Assembly (NCBI GenBank): GCA_019750335.1
Contig: JAIEOQ010000003.1
Span: forward strand, 434,001 to 498,000
Direction: 5' to 3'
Source of the DNA: Candidatus Obscuribacterales bacterium
GTDB taxonomy: Bacteria > Cyanobacteriota > Vampirovibrionia > Obscuribacterales > Obscuribacteraceae
Length of the DNA: 64,000 nucleotides
Part shown: positions 54,259 to 62,012 of the stretch, piece after piece
Layout: each line of letters starts with the position of its first letter
Numbering within the stretch: the stretch's first letter is position 1
Translations under genes and position numbers: made by a program
The notes under the pieces: generated by a model
What the model was told of the DNA's origin: nothing
The model's database searches: none
The model's input: the letters and a program-made list of their open reading frames with translations, nothing else

Positions 54259-54798
54259 ATGACCAAAACATTATCGAAAAGATTTGACAAAGAAACGGTC
54301 AAGAATGGTTTGCACGCTACAAGAATTGATATTTCGGGCAAAAATCGCGTACAGCTGATCGCTCTTCTAAACGAAAGCCTGGCTGACACTTTCGATCTTT
54401 TTTCCCAAGTAAAACAAGCTCACTGGAACGTCAAGGGACACCAGTTCTATCAATTACACTTACTTTTCGATCAAATTGCCGGTGAATTGCTTGAATACGG
54501 CGACGAGTTAGCCGAACGAATTACAGCTTTAGGCGGCACAGCGTTGGGTACGGTACGCATGGCTGCCGGAACCAGTACTTTGCCGGAATATCCTACCGAC
54601 ATATTGGATGGGATGGATCATATAGAAGCGCTTGCAGATCGTTTCGCTCCTTATTGCCAAACGATTAGAGATAACATAGACAAGGCTACCGATTACGGCG
54701 ATGCTGACACAGCCGACCTTTTCACCGAAATCTCTCGTAATTCGGATAAGCGTTTGTGGTTCTTGGAAGCCCATCTTCAAGCTGAAGACGAGCGCTAA
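54259..54798 (+). CDS. dps: Dps-family ferritin-like DNA-protection protein
   Basis: 179 residues, typical Dps length. The ferroxidase residues at the subunit interface appear in QAHWNVKGHQFYQLHLLFDQIAGELLEYGDELAERI (His, His, Asp, Glu). Dps forms 12-mers that oxidise Fe(II) with peroxide and store the mineral. The N-terminal basic tail (TKTLSKRFDKETVKNG) may bind DNA. It is co-transcribed with the small gene at 53902 and precedes a stress-protein gene, suggesting an oxidative/stationary-phase group. Confidence 0.95.
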   Translation: MTKTLSKRFDKETVKNGLHATRIDISGKNRVQLIALLNESLADTFDLFSQVKQAHWNVKGHQFYQLHLLFDQIAGELLEYGDELAERITALGGTALGTVRMAAGTSTLPEYPTDILDGMDHIEALADRFAPYCQTIRDNIDKATDYGDADTADLFTEISRNSDKRLWFLEAHLQAEDER

Positions 54799-54863
54799 GC
54801 TAGAAATTCATTGCCATCCTTAGTAAAATCGAGATTCGCTAAACGAATCTTGTGAGGTCGGCT

Positions 54864-55814
54864 ATGTCTCTTCAGTCACTCCTTGTTGAGCTTGATGGAT
54901 CAACACAATCACGCTACGCCGCCGAAACAGCTTGGGCAATCGCCAAAGCCAATAATTTATCGGTCAACGCACAACATGTTGTCGACTCTTTAGCCGCTTG
55001 GGATTTTTTGAATTTTGATATTGCCGGTTTCATCGGTAGCGCGCCTTATTTTATCGCTCACCAGACGATGCTCGGCTGCCTGAACGATATCGGCAAAAAT
55101 TTGATTAAAGCTTATAGCGACCAAGCAGCAGCGCGGGATATTCCAGGGGGAACCTTCCTTGACGAAGGAACCACTATTCGCGAAATTTGCCGTCGGGCCA
55201 AAGATCATAGCCTTGTCGTTATTGGCCAGCGTAATGCCGGTGTTACTTCCGCTGAGGAAGATAAGCGTCGCTTACCGCGTCGGTCCGTAGCCGAGACTCT
55301 TACTTATTATTGCCCACGCCCAATGCTTGTAATCCAAGATCGCGCCAAGCCTTTCACAAAGTTGAAACTGGTCATTGCTGACACCGATATCAAGCCAGCT
55401 TTGCTCAATTCTTATTTTGCTTTTGCCGAAAGTCTCAATCTTGTATCTGAAATTCGTTTGCTGCTGGTTTCGGAAAGCTTCAGCAAAGATACTAAACGCG
55501 AATCAATAGACAGCAATCCAGATGCACAGCGCTTAGTACAAGAGCTGTCCCGAAAAGTGCCGGCATTTTCCAAAGCACAATTAGAGCTGCATCGGACTAA
55601 AAATCTCAACGAATATTTGCAGCTTGATGCCCAAGAAGATTCGGATTCATTACTTGTTGTACCGGTAACAGAAATTGGCGGCATAAGAAGAACTCCTTTT
55701 GGCACGGCACCGGATACTTTAATCCGCTATATGTCTCATTCAGCCATACTGCTTTGGCTGGATGAAGTAGCCGTTGAAAGTTCTAACGAGAAGGCAGTTT
55801 CGAGAACCGTTTAG
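54864..55814 (+). CDS. Universal stress protein family, two-domain
   Basis: About 316 residues from ATG 54864, with GAGG about 7 bases upstream. The N-terminal half is a UspA-like domain: LLVELDGSTQSRYAAETAWAIAKA, then LVVIGQRNAG and a SVAETLTYYCPRPMLVIQD ending, compatible with the G-x2-G-x9-G(S/T) ATP loop in altered form. The C-terminal half (about 160-300) is a second, more divergent Usp unit (KLVIADTDIKPALL, SHSAILLWLDE). Stop overlaps the GTG of the CoA-transferase gene. Confidence 0.82.
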   Translation: MSLQSLLVELDGSTQSRYAAETAWAIAKANNLSVNAQHVVDSLAAWDFLNFDIAGFIGSAPYFIAHQTMLGCLNDIGKNLIKAYSDQAAARDIPGGTFLDEGTTIREICRRAKDHSLVVIGQRNAGVTSAEEDKRRLPRRSVAETLTYYCPRPMLVIQDRAKPFTKLKLVIADTDIKPALLNSYFAFAESLNLVSEIRLLLVSESFSKDTKRESIDSNPDAQRLVQELSRKVPAFSKAQLELHRTKNLNEYLQLDAQEDSDSLLVVPVTEIGGIRRTPFGTAPDTLIRYMSHSAILLWLDEVAVESSNEKAVSRTV

Positions 55815-57139
55815 TGACTTCGATTCAAGCTCAATATCAAAACAAATTGCGTAGCCCTCAAGAAGCGGTAGCGTTAATTCAATCCGGTGATGGGGTTTAC
55901 ATTCACTCCAACGCCGCGGCACCGCAAACTTTGATTGAAGCGATGGCCAACCGCAAAGGACAAGTTCAAAACGTCGATATTTATCAACTAATCACCCTGG
56001 GAGCAGCGCCTTACGCTGAACCAGACTGCGCCGGCTCTTTCTATGTTCACGCTCTTTTTGTTGGTCCTAACGTCCGTCAAGCAGTCAATGAAGGGCGAGC
56101 TGATTATACGCCGGTATTTTTCAGTGATATTCCCGCTTTGCTGGCAAGCCGTGCTTTACCGGTGGATGTCTGCTTACTCTCAACCTCAGAGCCAGACGCC
56201 GAAGGTTGGATGACTTTAGGTACTTCACTTGATTGCACTACAGCCGCTCGCAAAACAGCACGCTCTGTAATTGTCGAAATAAATAAACAATTGCCCACCA
56301 CTTTTGGCGAGAATCGCCTTCATATAAGCGAAGTAACAGCCTTGATTGAAAGCGATCGTCCTTTACCGCTTCTGCATAATGAAACACCAGGCGAAGTAGA
56401 GCTAGCGATCGGACGTAACGTCGCCTCACTGGTTGAAGATGGCGCAACATTACAAATGGGTATCGGCGGTATACCGAACGCTACTCTGCAAATGTTGCAC
56501 GACAAAAAAGATCTCGGCATCCATACTGAAATGTTTTCCGACGGTGTAGTTGAGCTGGTCGAAGCCGGTGTAATCAACAACAGCAAAAAAACCGTTCTTC
56601 CAGGCAAGCTGGCTGTAAGCTTTGCCATGGGCAGTCGCAAACTTTATGATTTCATCGATAAAAATCCAGACGTTGAATTTAGGACTACCGATTGGATAAA
56701 TAACCCGCTAATAATTGCGCAAAACTATAAAATGACCGCCATTAATTCGGCCATTCAAATTGATGTAACCGGGCAAGTATGCGCCGACTCAATTGGAACT
56801 TATATGTACAGCGGCTGCGGCGGTCAAGTTGATTTTGTACGCGGCGCAAGCCACTCTGAAGGCGGCAAAGCAATTATTGCTTTGGAATCCACAGCTAAAA
56901 ACGGCAGCATTTCACGGATCGTGCCGCAGCTGAACGCCGGAGCAGGCGTAGTTACATCGCGAGCCGACATCCATTATGTAGTCACCGAATACGGCATCGC
57001 TAATCTGCACGGCAAAAACATGAAAGACCGCGTCAAAGCTTTAATTGAAATTGCTCATCCGTCCTTCAGAGCGCAACTGGAAGAAGCCTGCCATGAAATA
57101 CGCTGGTTCGGGCGTGGCTTCAGCGTTTCACGACCATAA
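55814..57139 (+). CDS. Acetyl-CoA hydrolase/CoA-transferase family protein
   Basis: 441 residues, the size and pattern of 4-hydroxybutyrate/butyryl-CoA:acetate CoA-transferases. GMGIGGIPNATLQ-like loop, HTEMFSDGVVELVEAGVINN (catalytic Glu) and GCGGQVDFVRGA with SRADIHYVVTEYGIANLHG are diagnostic. It moves CoA between carboxylates or hydrolyses acyl-CoA. GTG start at 55814 overlaps the upstream TAG by one base, so expression is coupled to the stress protein. Abuts the convergent gene at 57140 with no spacer. Confidence 0.92.
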   Translation: MTSIQAQYQNKLRSPQEAVALIQSGDGVYIHSNAAAPQTLIEAMANRKGQVQNVDIYQLITLGAAPYAEPDCAGSFYVHALFVGPNVRQAVNEGRADYTPVFFSDIPALLASRALPVDVCLLSTSEPDAEGWMTLGTSLDCTTAARKTARSVIVEINKQLPTTFGENRLHISEVTALIESDRPLPLLHNETPGEVELAIGRNVASLVEDGATLQMGIGGIPNATLQMLHDKKDLGIHTEMFSDGVVELVEAGVINNSKKTVLPGKLAVSFAMGSRKLYDFIDKNPDVEFRTTDWINNPLIIAQNYKMTAINSAIQIDVTGQVCADSIGTYMYSGCGGQVDFVRGASHSEGGKAIIALESTAKNGSISRIVPQLNAGAGVVTSRADIHYVVTEYGIANLHGKNMKDRVKALIEIAHPSFRAQLEEACHEIRWFGRGFSVSRP

Positions 57140-57412
57140 TTACATCGGACCGGAACCAAGATTACCGCCGCTTTGAATATGAGGAGGAGAGATATCACCT
57201 TCCTCAACAACACTTTCGGTATGCTCCGGATTAACAATCACATGACCGATCGGGTCTTCCATATATCCCACTTCATGGGTAACATCGCCATGATCGTCGC
57301 GCCATTTTTGCTGATTTAAAAGGCGAAAAACCGTGCGAAAAAGCCAGATTAGTCCGGCAACCGCTAGATACCAGACTCCAAGCCATAAAACAGTGTGAAA
57401 ATTAAAATCCAA
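57140..57412 (-). CDS. Small single-pass membrane protein
   Basis: 90 residues. One hydrophobic segment (about 7-29; TVLWLGVWYLAVAGLIWLFRTVF) leads to a polar C-terminal region with Asp/Glu/His-rich stretches (WRDDHGDVTHEVGYMEDPIGH). It starts 2 bp after the Fur-family stop, so it is in the same transcript. The acidic/His tail could bind metal, which would fit the neighbour, but that is inference. Confidence 0.65.
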   Translation of the reverse strand: MDFNFHTVLWLGVWYLAVAGLIWLFRTVFRLLNQQKWRDDHGDVTHEVGYMEDPIGHVIVNPEHTESVVEEGDISPPHIQSGGNLGSGPM

Positions 57413-57414
57413 AA

Positions 57415-57870
57415 TCAGATCTTTTTGCTATGTCCGTGACAACGCGAACAAACGCCGAATATTTCCAGAACGTGAGACTTAATTTGAAAACCGTACTTAG
57501 CCCGGATCGCTTCTTCAAACTCCTCAACCATGCAAAGATCAAGATGATTGCTTTCGCCACATTTATCGCAAATCAAATGATGATGATGCTCACCCGGATT
57601 GACAACTTCATAACGTTTTTCACCGTCGCCTAAATCCACTGACTGCACATAACCCATGGCAACCAGAGATTCAAGGGAGCGATAAACAGTTGTTAAACCA
57701 GGTGCCTTATCGGCGCCTTGACGTAAACGACCATATATATCTTGAGCACTGGCTAATTCTTTAACCTGCTCCAGGGCATCAAGCACAACCTGAGCACCTT
57801 TAGTTAACCCATTGCGTTTCACAGGTTTGGTCGCGGGCATATGATGAGAGTGAGAATGTTCACTGGACAT
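57415..57870 (-). CDS. Fur-family metal-responsive regulator
   Basis: About 151 residues from ATG 57870 (MSSEHSHSHHM); an earlier start at 57891 is possible. The winged helix is at about 20-85 (GLTTVYRSLESLVAMGYVQ). The metal/dimerisation domain has HHHLICDKCGESNHLDLC (CxxC with His cluster) and CSRCHG (second CxxC), a structural Zn(Cys)4 site. The regulatory ligands are consistent with Fur/Zur/PerR without distinguishing them. The His-rich N-terminus (SEHSHSHH) is uncommon. A TATAAT at 57874-57879 lies at the start of the divergent spacer. Confidence 0.92.
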   Translation of the reverse strand: MSSEHSHSHHMPATKPVKRNGLTKGAQVVLDALEQVKELASAQDIYGRLRQGADKAPGLTTVYRSLESLVAMGYVQSVDLGDGEKRYEVVNPGEHHHHLICDKCGESNHLDLCMVEEFEEAIRAKYGFQIKSHVLEIFGVCSRCHGHSKKI

Positions 57871-57923
57871 GCATATAATGATACCAGGCACAAAGATATC
57901 TTAATTGCGAAAGCGTCACCCTC

Positions 57924-58991
57924 TTGATTTCGTTTAAAATCAACCAAATTCCTACCTTATTTATCAAAGCCTTCACGGCTGTCGATGCACAAAAGATTCT
58001 GGATTTCGTACGCAAAGCCGGAGCCAAAAACATTGCCGGCAAAACGGTTTTATTCATTGATACGCCGATAACCGTTCACACAGTCGAGATCGTCCAAAAA
58101 CTCAAAGACGAAGGTTATCGCGTTTGCTACCGCGATCATCACGGTATTGACGGAGATCCGGTAACGGATCGCGACAAACAAGTACAAATCGGCGCTGAAA
58201 AGCTCAATCAACTTTTAGGCGATGATTGCCGGATTACGATCCGCCGCTTGCATCCGGCATGCAGCACCCTTGTTGAAGTCGGTGAATTTGCGCAAGCAAC
58301 GGCAATTATTGCCGATCCGGATCCAGACGGTTTAACTGCAGCAATGAAAGCAGCCGGTGTTGCTTATCCCGGACTGGATGAAGATGCCGCACTACTTGAC
58401 GGTGAGCCTTTTCTGCAAGTTACCGGCAGCCCTCTATCACAATTACTTGCTAAAGGAATGGCTGCCTTACCCTCTTTCGATCCAGCCAACCCTACGGCTC
58501 GCGAAAGAACACAAAGAGAATTATTTGCCGATTGGGCTTTAGCCGTAGAAGGAAATGCCGCCGCCAATGCTCGTCTGCAAAAAGGGGTGCGCGCATACGA
58601 CGATGCCGTTAAAGTTGCTCAAATTTTAGTTGAAGAAGCAATTACAGTAGCACCAGGAGTGACCCTTGTTGATTGCGTCAACAGACCTGTATTCGATGTC
58701 GGCACTTTGACCTCAATGCTTGAGCAAAGAACCGGCTGCTTAATCAGCGTTGTCCGCAAAAATTTAGGGCCGATTGCTGTTTTGCACGGAACTCAATACA
58801 CACTTTCAGTAGCCAAAGGGCACCAGAAAGAAATAAATTTGCAAAAGATCCTGCCGCCGCAAACTAAATCAGACCCACAGTACGGCGTGATCAGCAACGT
58901 CTCTTTCATATTGCATGTGTCCGAAGAAGTCTGGCTTAGACAAGTTGTTCCTCGTCTAAAGAAGCTTTCCGCCGACAACTGGAATTTTTAG
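57924..58991 (+). CDS. DHH-like phosphoesterase family protein, unusual motif order
   Basis: 355 residues. YRDHHGIDGDP (Asp71-His72-His73) is a DHH motif. IIADPDPDGLTAAM (131-140) resembles the DxDxDG motif I of RecJ/NrnA-type phosphoesterases, and FIDTP (Asp46) could be another metal ligand. In classical DHH proteins motif I comes before DHH; here it comes after. A C-terminal part (CLISVVRKNLGPIAVLHGTQYTLSVAKG) resembles DHHA1. Substrate unknown. The frame begins with a TTG at 57924 with poor ribosome-binding sequence, so the start is uncertain. Overlaps rhlE by 4 bp. Confidence 0.6.
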   Translation: MISFKINQIPTLFIKAFTAVDAQKILDFVRKAGAKNIAGKTVLFIDTPITVHTVEIVQKLKDEGYRVCYRDHHGIDGDPVTDRDKQVQIGAEKLNQLLGDDCRITIRRLHPACSTLVEVGEFAQATAIIADPDPDGLTAAMKAAGVAYPGLDEDAALLDGEPFLQVTGSPLSQLLAKGMAALPSFDPANPTARERTQRELFADWALAVEGNAAANARLQKGVRAYDDAVKVAQILVEEAITVAPGVTLVDCVNRPVFDVGTLTSMLEQRTGCLISVVRKNLGPIAVLHGTQYTLSVAKGHQKEINLQKILPPQTKSDPQYGVISNVSFILHVSEEVWLRQVVPRLKKLSADNWNF

Positions 58992-60190
58992 CCGAAACGC
59001 TTGCGCGGGCGGAAGCGTCTAACTGCCGGCTTGCGTTTAGCTAGCGATGGCGGCGGTGCATCCGGACCTAAATTGCTATCAAGATTACAACCGGTTTCAC
59101 GTTCAATACTACGAATCAAATGTCGTTGCTCTTGGCTGACAAAAGAAACGGCAATACCGGATCTACCGGCTCTTCCCGTGCGCCCGATACGGTGTACATA
59201 ATCAGCAGGCGAGTCAGGAAGATCGTAATTGACCACATGGCTAATCGTCGGGATATCCAGACCGCGGGCAGCAATGTCAGTTGCAACAAGAACCGAAAAA
59301 CGTCCTTCACGATAACCGGCAATCGTTTTTTCACGACGATTTTGCGAAATATCGCTATGGATCTCTTCGGCAAGTACATTTGCTGCACAAAGACGATTTC
59401 TGATGTACGAAGCTTTACGTCTGGTTCTGGCAAACACCAAGACCGTCCCGTTATTGCTCTCTTCAATCAATTGCATGAGCAAAGCTTGTTTGCCGGCTTC
59501 GCTAACATGCAAAATACGCTGTTCGATAGCTGACGGTTCTATACGTCCGGTATTGATCTGAATCATAGCTGGATCGCGTAAAAATTCAGCAGCAGTCTGT
59601 TCCACTAATTTGTTGATCGTAGCGGAGAACATCAAGGTTTGACGTTTATCTTTTTCAGGCGTTTTAGCGACAATTTTACGTACTTGCGGCATGAAGCCCA
59701 TATCAAGTAAACGATCAGCTTCGTCTAAAACCAAGGCTTGAATCATCGACAGGTTCGCAAAGTTATTTTGCATATGATCGAACAAGCGGCCTGGGGTGGC
59801 AACAATTACGTCAACACCACGATGAAGAGCGCGAATTTGACGATCATAACCAGCTCCACCATATATAGTGGCTACCCGCAGATTCATATGACTGCCGAAG
59901 CGCAGGAATTGAGCAGCAACTTGCACAGCCAACTCACGGGTCGGCACTAAAACAAGCGCTCTTGGTTTTTTGTTTCCTGGTCCTGGTTTTGATTTCTGCA
60001 AAAGTTCGATGATCGGCAAAGCGTATGCTGCTGTTTTTCCTGAACCGGTTTCAGCCGAAGCTAATAAATCACGGCCAGATAAAGCAATCGGAATCGCTTG
60101 CTCTTGAATTTCGGTTGGTTGCGTAAAATCACAGCCAGCCAAAACAGCAGACATTTGCTCGGACACGCCGAGCTCAGAAAAGTTTTTCAA
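58988..60190 (-). CDS. rhlE: DEAD-box RNA helicase, RhlE type
   Basis: 400 residues. Q motif FTQPTEIQEQAIP, motif I AETGSGKTAAY, Ia PTRELA, II DEADRLLDMGF, III SAT, V ARGLDIP and VI HRIGRTGRAGR. A short Arg/Lys-rich C-terminus (RKPAVRRFRPRKRFG) should bind RNA. It unwinds structured RNA, for example in ribosome assembly or mRNA decay. TTG start at 60190, with AAGGA 6-7 bases upstream. The leader contains a hairpin at 60217-60231. Converges with the DHH-like gene. Confidence 0.95.
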   Translation of the reverse strand: MKNFSELGVSEQMSAVLAGCDFTQPTEIQEQAIPIALSGRDLLASAETGSGKTAAYALPIIELLQKSKPGPGNKKPRALVLVPTRELAVQVAAQFLRFGSHMNLRVATIYGGAGYDRQIRALHRGVDVIVATPGRLFDHMQNNFANLSMIQALVLDEADRLLDMGFMPQVRKIVAKTPEKDKRQTLMFSATINKLVEQTAAEFLRDPAMIQINTGRIEPSAIEQRILHVSEAGKQALLMQLIEESNNGTVLVFARTRRKASYIRNRLCAANVLAEEIHSDISQNRREKTIAGYREGRFSVLVATDIAARGLDIPTISHVVNYDLPDSPADYVHRIGRTGRAGRSGIAVSFVSQEQRHLIRSIERETGCNLDSNLGPDAPPPSLAKRKPAVRRFRPRKRFG

Positions 60191-60216
60191 TTTTAGATCC
60201 TTATATACAGAGTAGG

Positions 60217-60231
60217 TCAGCTTAAAGCTGA
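60217..60231 (-). promoter_or_regulatory. Hairpin in the rhlE leader
   Basis: TCAGCTT-A-AAGCTGA is a perfect 7+7 inverted repeat located 27 bp upstream of the rhlE TTG and close to its ribosome-binding site. The whole 274-bp divergent spacer (60191-60464) has no gene. RNA-helicase mRNAs are often autoregulated through leader structure, so this could matter, but that is inference. Confidence 0.4.
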
Positions 60232-60464
60232 ACGGTAAGTCTCAAACAAGTGACTGAAGACTCTTCCTCTGTGTACTTAAGGCAAAACCTGCAATCATCT
60301 ATGGCTGGATAATGGGAGCTAATTCAGCTGTAGCCATAGGTCTTATTCGAAGTCTGTCGATTATTACACTATCTCGTAAGGATGTCAAAAGCTTTGTCTG
60401 CAGGACTACACATTTCAAGACATATAGGGTGTAACGGCTCTGAAATTGGCTTATTATCTTGGTC

Positions 60465-60929
60465 ATGATTCTATGGATCGATGCCGATGCTTGCCCGCAA
60501 CAAATTCGCGATATCGTTTTGCGGGCCATAAATCGGTTACACGTGCAGACTATTTTTGTCGCTAACAAGCCGTTATACCTGCCCCCTATGAACAATCTTT
60601 CTTTTATTCAAGTAAAACCCGGTCCAGACGTGGCTGACGCTTATATTCTTGAACATGCAACAGCAGGCGATTTTGTAATTACTCAAGATATTCCGCTTGC
60701 CGCAGAGCTGGTACCAAAGAATATTTCAGTCCTCAGTCCACGCGGCGATTTATACACTGCCGACAACATCGCCGACAATCTTGCTCGTCGAAACTTATTA
60801 CAGGACCTGCGCGATCAAGGCGAGGTGCTAGGCGGGCCGCGCCCTTTCGATGAAAAAATCAAAAGACAGTTTGCCAATCATTTTGATGCCGAGCTAAACA
60901 AGCTTATGCGCAAAACAAACGAATCGTAA
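60465..60929 (+). CDS. YaiI/YqxD family (DUF188, PIN-like) protein
   Basis: About 154 residues. MILWIDADACPQQIRDIVLRA, FVANKPLYLP, GPDVADAYILEHATAGDFVITQDIPLA and LSPRGDLYTADNIADNL, LGGPRPF are diagnostic of the UPF0178 family, a PIN-domain-like fold with acidic residues (Asp7, Asp9) for metal. Biochemical role unknown. ATG 60465 is chosen over a TTG at 60459. Divergent from rhlE. Confidence 0.9.
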   Translation: MILWIDADACPQQIRDIVLRAINRLHVQTIFVANKPLYLPPMNNLSFIQVKPGPDVADAYILEHATAGDFVITQDIPLAAELVPKNISVLSPRGDLYTADNIADNLARRNLLQDLRDQGEVLGGPRPFDEKIKRQFANHFDAELNKLMRKTNES

Positions 60930-60932
60930 TCC

Positions 60933-61646
60933 TTACTTATTTTGCGGCTGTACCATTTTACCCATTTCGCGAGACGGCGGAGGCATCGGCTCTCCCATTA
61001 AGCGTACCGGCGCTTCGCCTGTTTCACGACTGTTCAAAGTCCGTTCCATTGATTGCAAGCGCTTCGAAGCTTCAAGCTTAAAATCGCTCGGTGCTTGATT
61101 TTGTAAAATCAAGCGAAATTGTTCTCGAGCCCCAGCTAAATCAGCTAGTGACTGCAATGAAAGAGCTAAATAATAACGAGCTTGATCGTTGAGTGGATTT
61201 TTTGCCACAACACCACGAAAAAATTCTACAGCTTGTTTGTATTCTTGTTTTTGATAAGCAGCTATACCTGTCTTCAACGATGGATCATGACTTGACGGAT
61301 TAGCTTGAGCTGCCAGGCTAAAACAGATGAAAGCCGAAACAAAAGATGCCACTCGCCGCCAAGTACGAAAAGCATTCTCTTTCAATTTTTTTAGTCCAAC
61401 CGGACAATCTTGAGTAAGAACAGTTCCATCGGCTCGGCGAAAGAAAGTGACACAAACACGTTGTCCTTCTTTTTGTTTATTCAACAAAAACTCTGCCTCT
61501 TGCGCCGTCATCGCTGATAAGTTATGCACATTGAGTTTGCAATCCTGGCAAAAGCGACTTTTTTCGTCCCCGCTCATCTTTTCCCAATCAGCAGTACAGG
61601 GCGCAGCAATACGAATGCTATTCAAAAGAGGGTTAGTTTCAGACAT
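60933..61646 (-). CDS. Cys-cluster module, membrane helix and TPR protein
   Basis: 237 residues. N-terminal module (about 10-90) with Cys17, Cys33, Cys36, Cys65 and Cys81 in PCTADWEKMSGDEKSRFCQDC, RVCVTFF and LTQDCPVGL: a pattern I recognise from uncharacterised proteins of bacteroidetes, acidobacteria and similar groups. A membrane helix (98-114) follows, then a TPR region (120-205; GIAAYQKQEYKQAVEFFRGV). This suggests a cytoplasmic metal- or redox-binding module and a periplasmic scaffold. GAGGTAACTCG precedes the ATG. Confidence 0.75.
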   Translation of the reverse strand: MSETNPLLNSIRIAAPCTADWEKMSGDEKSRFCQDCKLNVHNLSAMTAQEAEFLLNKQKEGQRVCVTFFRRADGTVLTQDCPVGLKKLKENAFRTWRRVASFVSAFICFSLAAQANPSSHDPSLKTGIAAYQKQEYKQAVEFFRGVVAKNPLNDQARYYLALSLQSLADLAGAREQFRLILQNQAPSDFKLEASKRLQSMERTLNSRETGEAPVRLMGEPMPPPSREMGKMVQPQNK

Positions 61647-61777
61647 CGAGTTACCTCAATATTGACTACTCCCATATTACCCGTCCAACAGAGCAGCAAA
61701 TACCGGATTATCCCCAGATCTTGTCAAGGAAATACCTTACCCGTTGGATATATTTTGCATATACATTAGAACCACTT

Positions 61778-61791
61778 TATACATATGTATA
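61778..61791. promoter_or_regulatory. 14-bp AT-rich palindrome upstream of tRNA-Val
   Basis: TATACATATGTATA is a perfect palindrome in the gene-free spacer 61647-61849. It could be a regulator site or simply an AT-rich promoter element. A TAATAT at 61834-61839, 10 bp before the tRNA, could be its -10 box. No good -35 is visible. Confidence 0.3.
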
Positions 61792-61849
61792 GCATTGCAA
61801 AGCTGGGGCAGACTGGTCCAAGCCTCGACGTGTTAATATTTCTAGGTTC

Positions 61850-61921
61850 GGGCGATTAGCTCAATGGTGGAGCACCTCGTTTACACCGAGGGGGTTGGGA
61901 GTTCGAGTCTCTCATCGCCCA
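61850..61921 (+). tRNA. tRNA-Val (anticodon UAC)
   Basis: 72-nt cloverleaf. Acceptor stem GGGCGAT/ATCGCCC with discriminator A. Anticodon stem CCTCG/CGAGG with the 7-nt loop TTTACAC, giving anticodon TAC (reads GTA). T-arm GGGAG-TTCGAGT-CTCTC has one G-T wobble. D-arm GCTC...GAGC. CCA is not encoded. A strong terminator follows 10 bp downstream. Confidence 0.93.
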
Positions 61922-61931
61922 AGTTTTTTGA

Positions 61932-61968
61932 AGAGGGTTTTCGAGTTTTGTCGAAAACCCTCTTTTTT
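61932..61968 (+). terminator. Intrinsic terminator of tRNA-Val
   Basis: Perfect 13-bp stem (61932-61944 with 61951-61963) and 6-nt loop GTTTTG, followed by TTTTT. A textbook rho-independent terminator placed 10 bp after the tRNA. Confidence 0.93.
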
Positions 61969-62012
61969 GTCGTAAGTGCAATCTAAGTGCATTTTCCTGA
62001 GGAGTTGCATGA

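Noticed and set aside
61972-61992. 8-bp direct repeat TAAGTGCA-ATC-TAAGTGCA just after the tRNA-Val terminator, possible integration site
   Set aside because: It does not duplicate the tRNA 3' end, and no integrase or mobile genes follow; the methyltransferase and Sel1 genes look ordinary.
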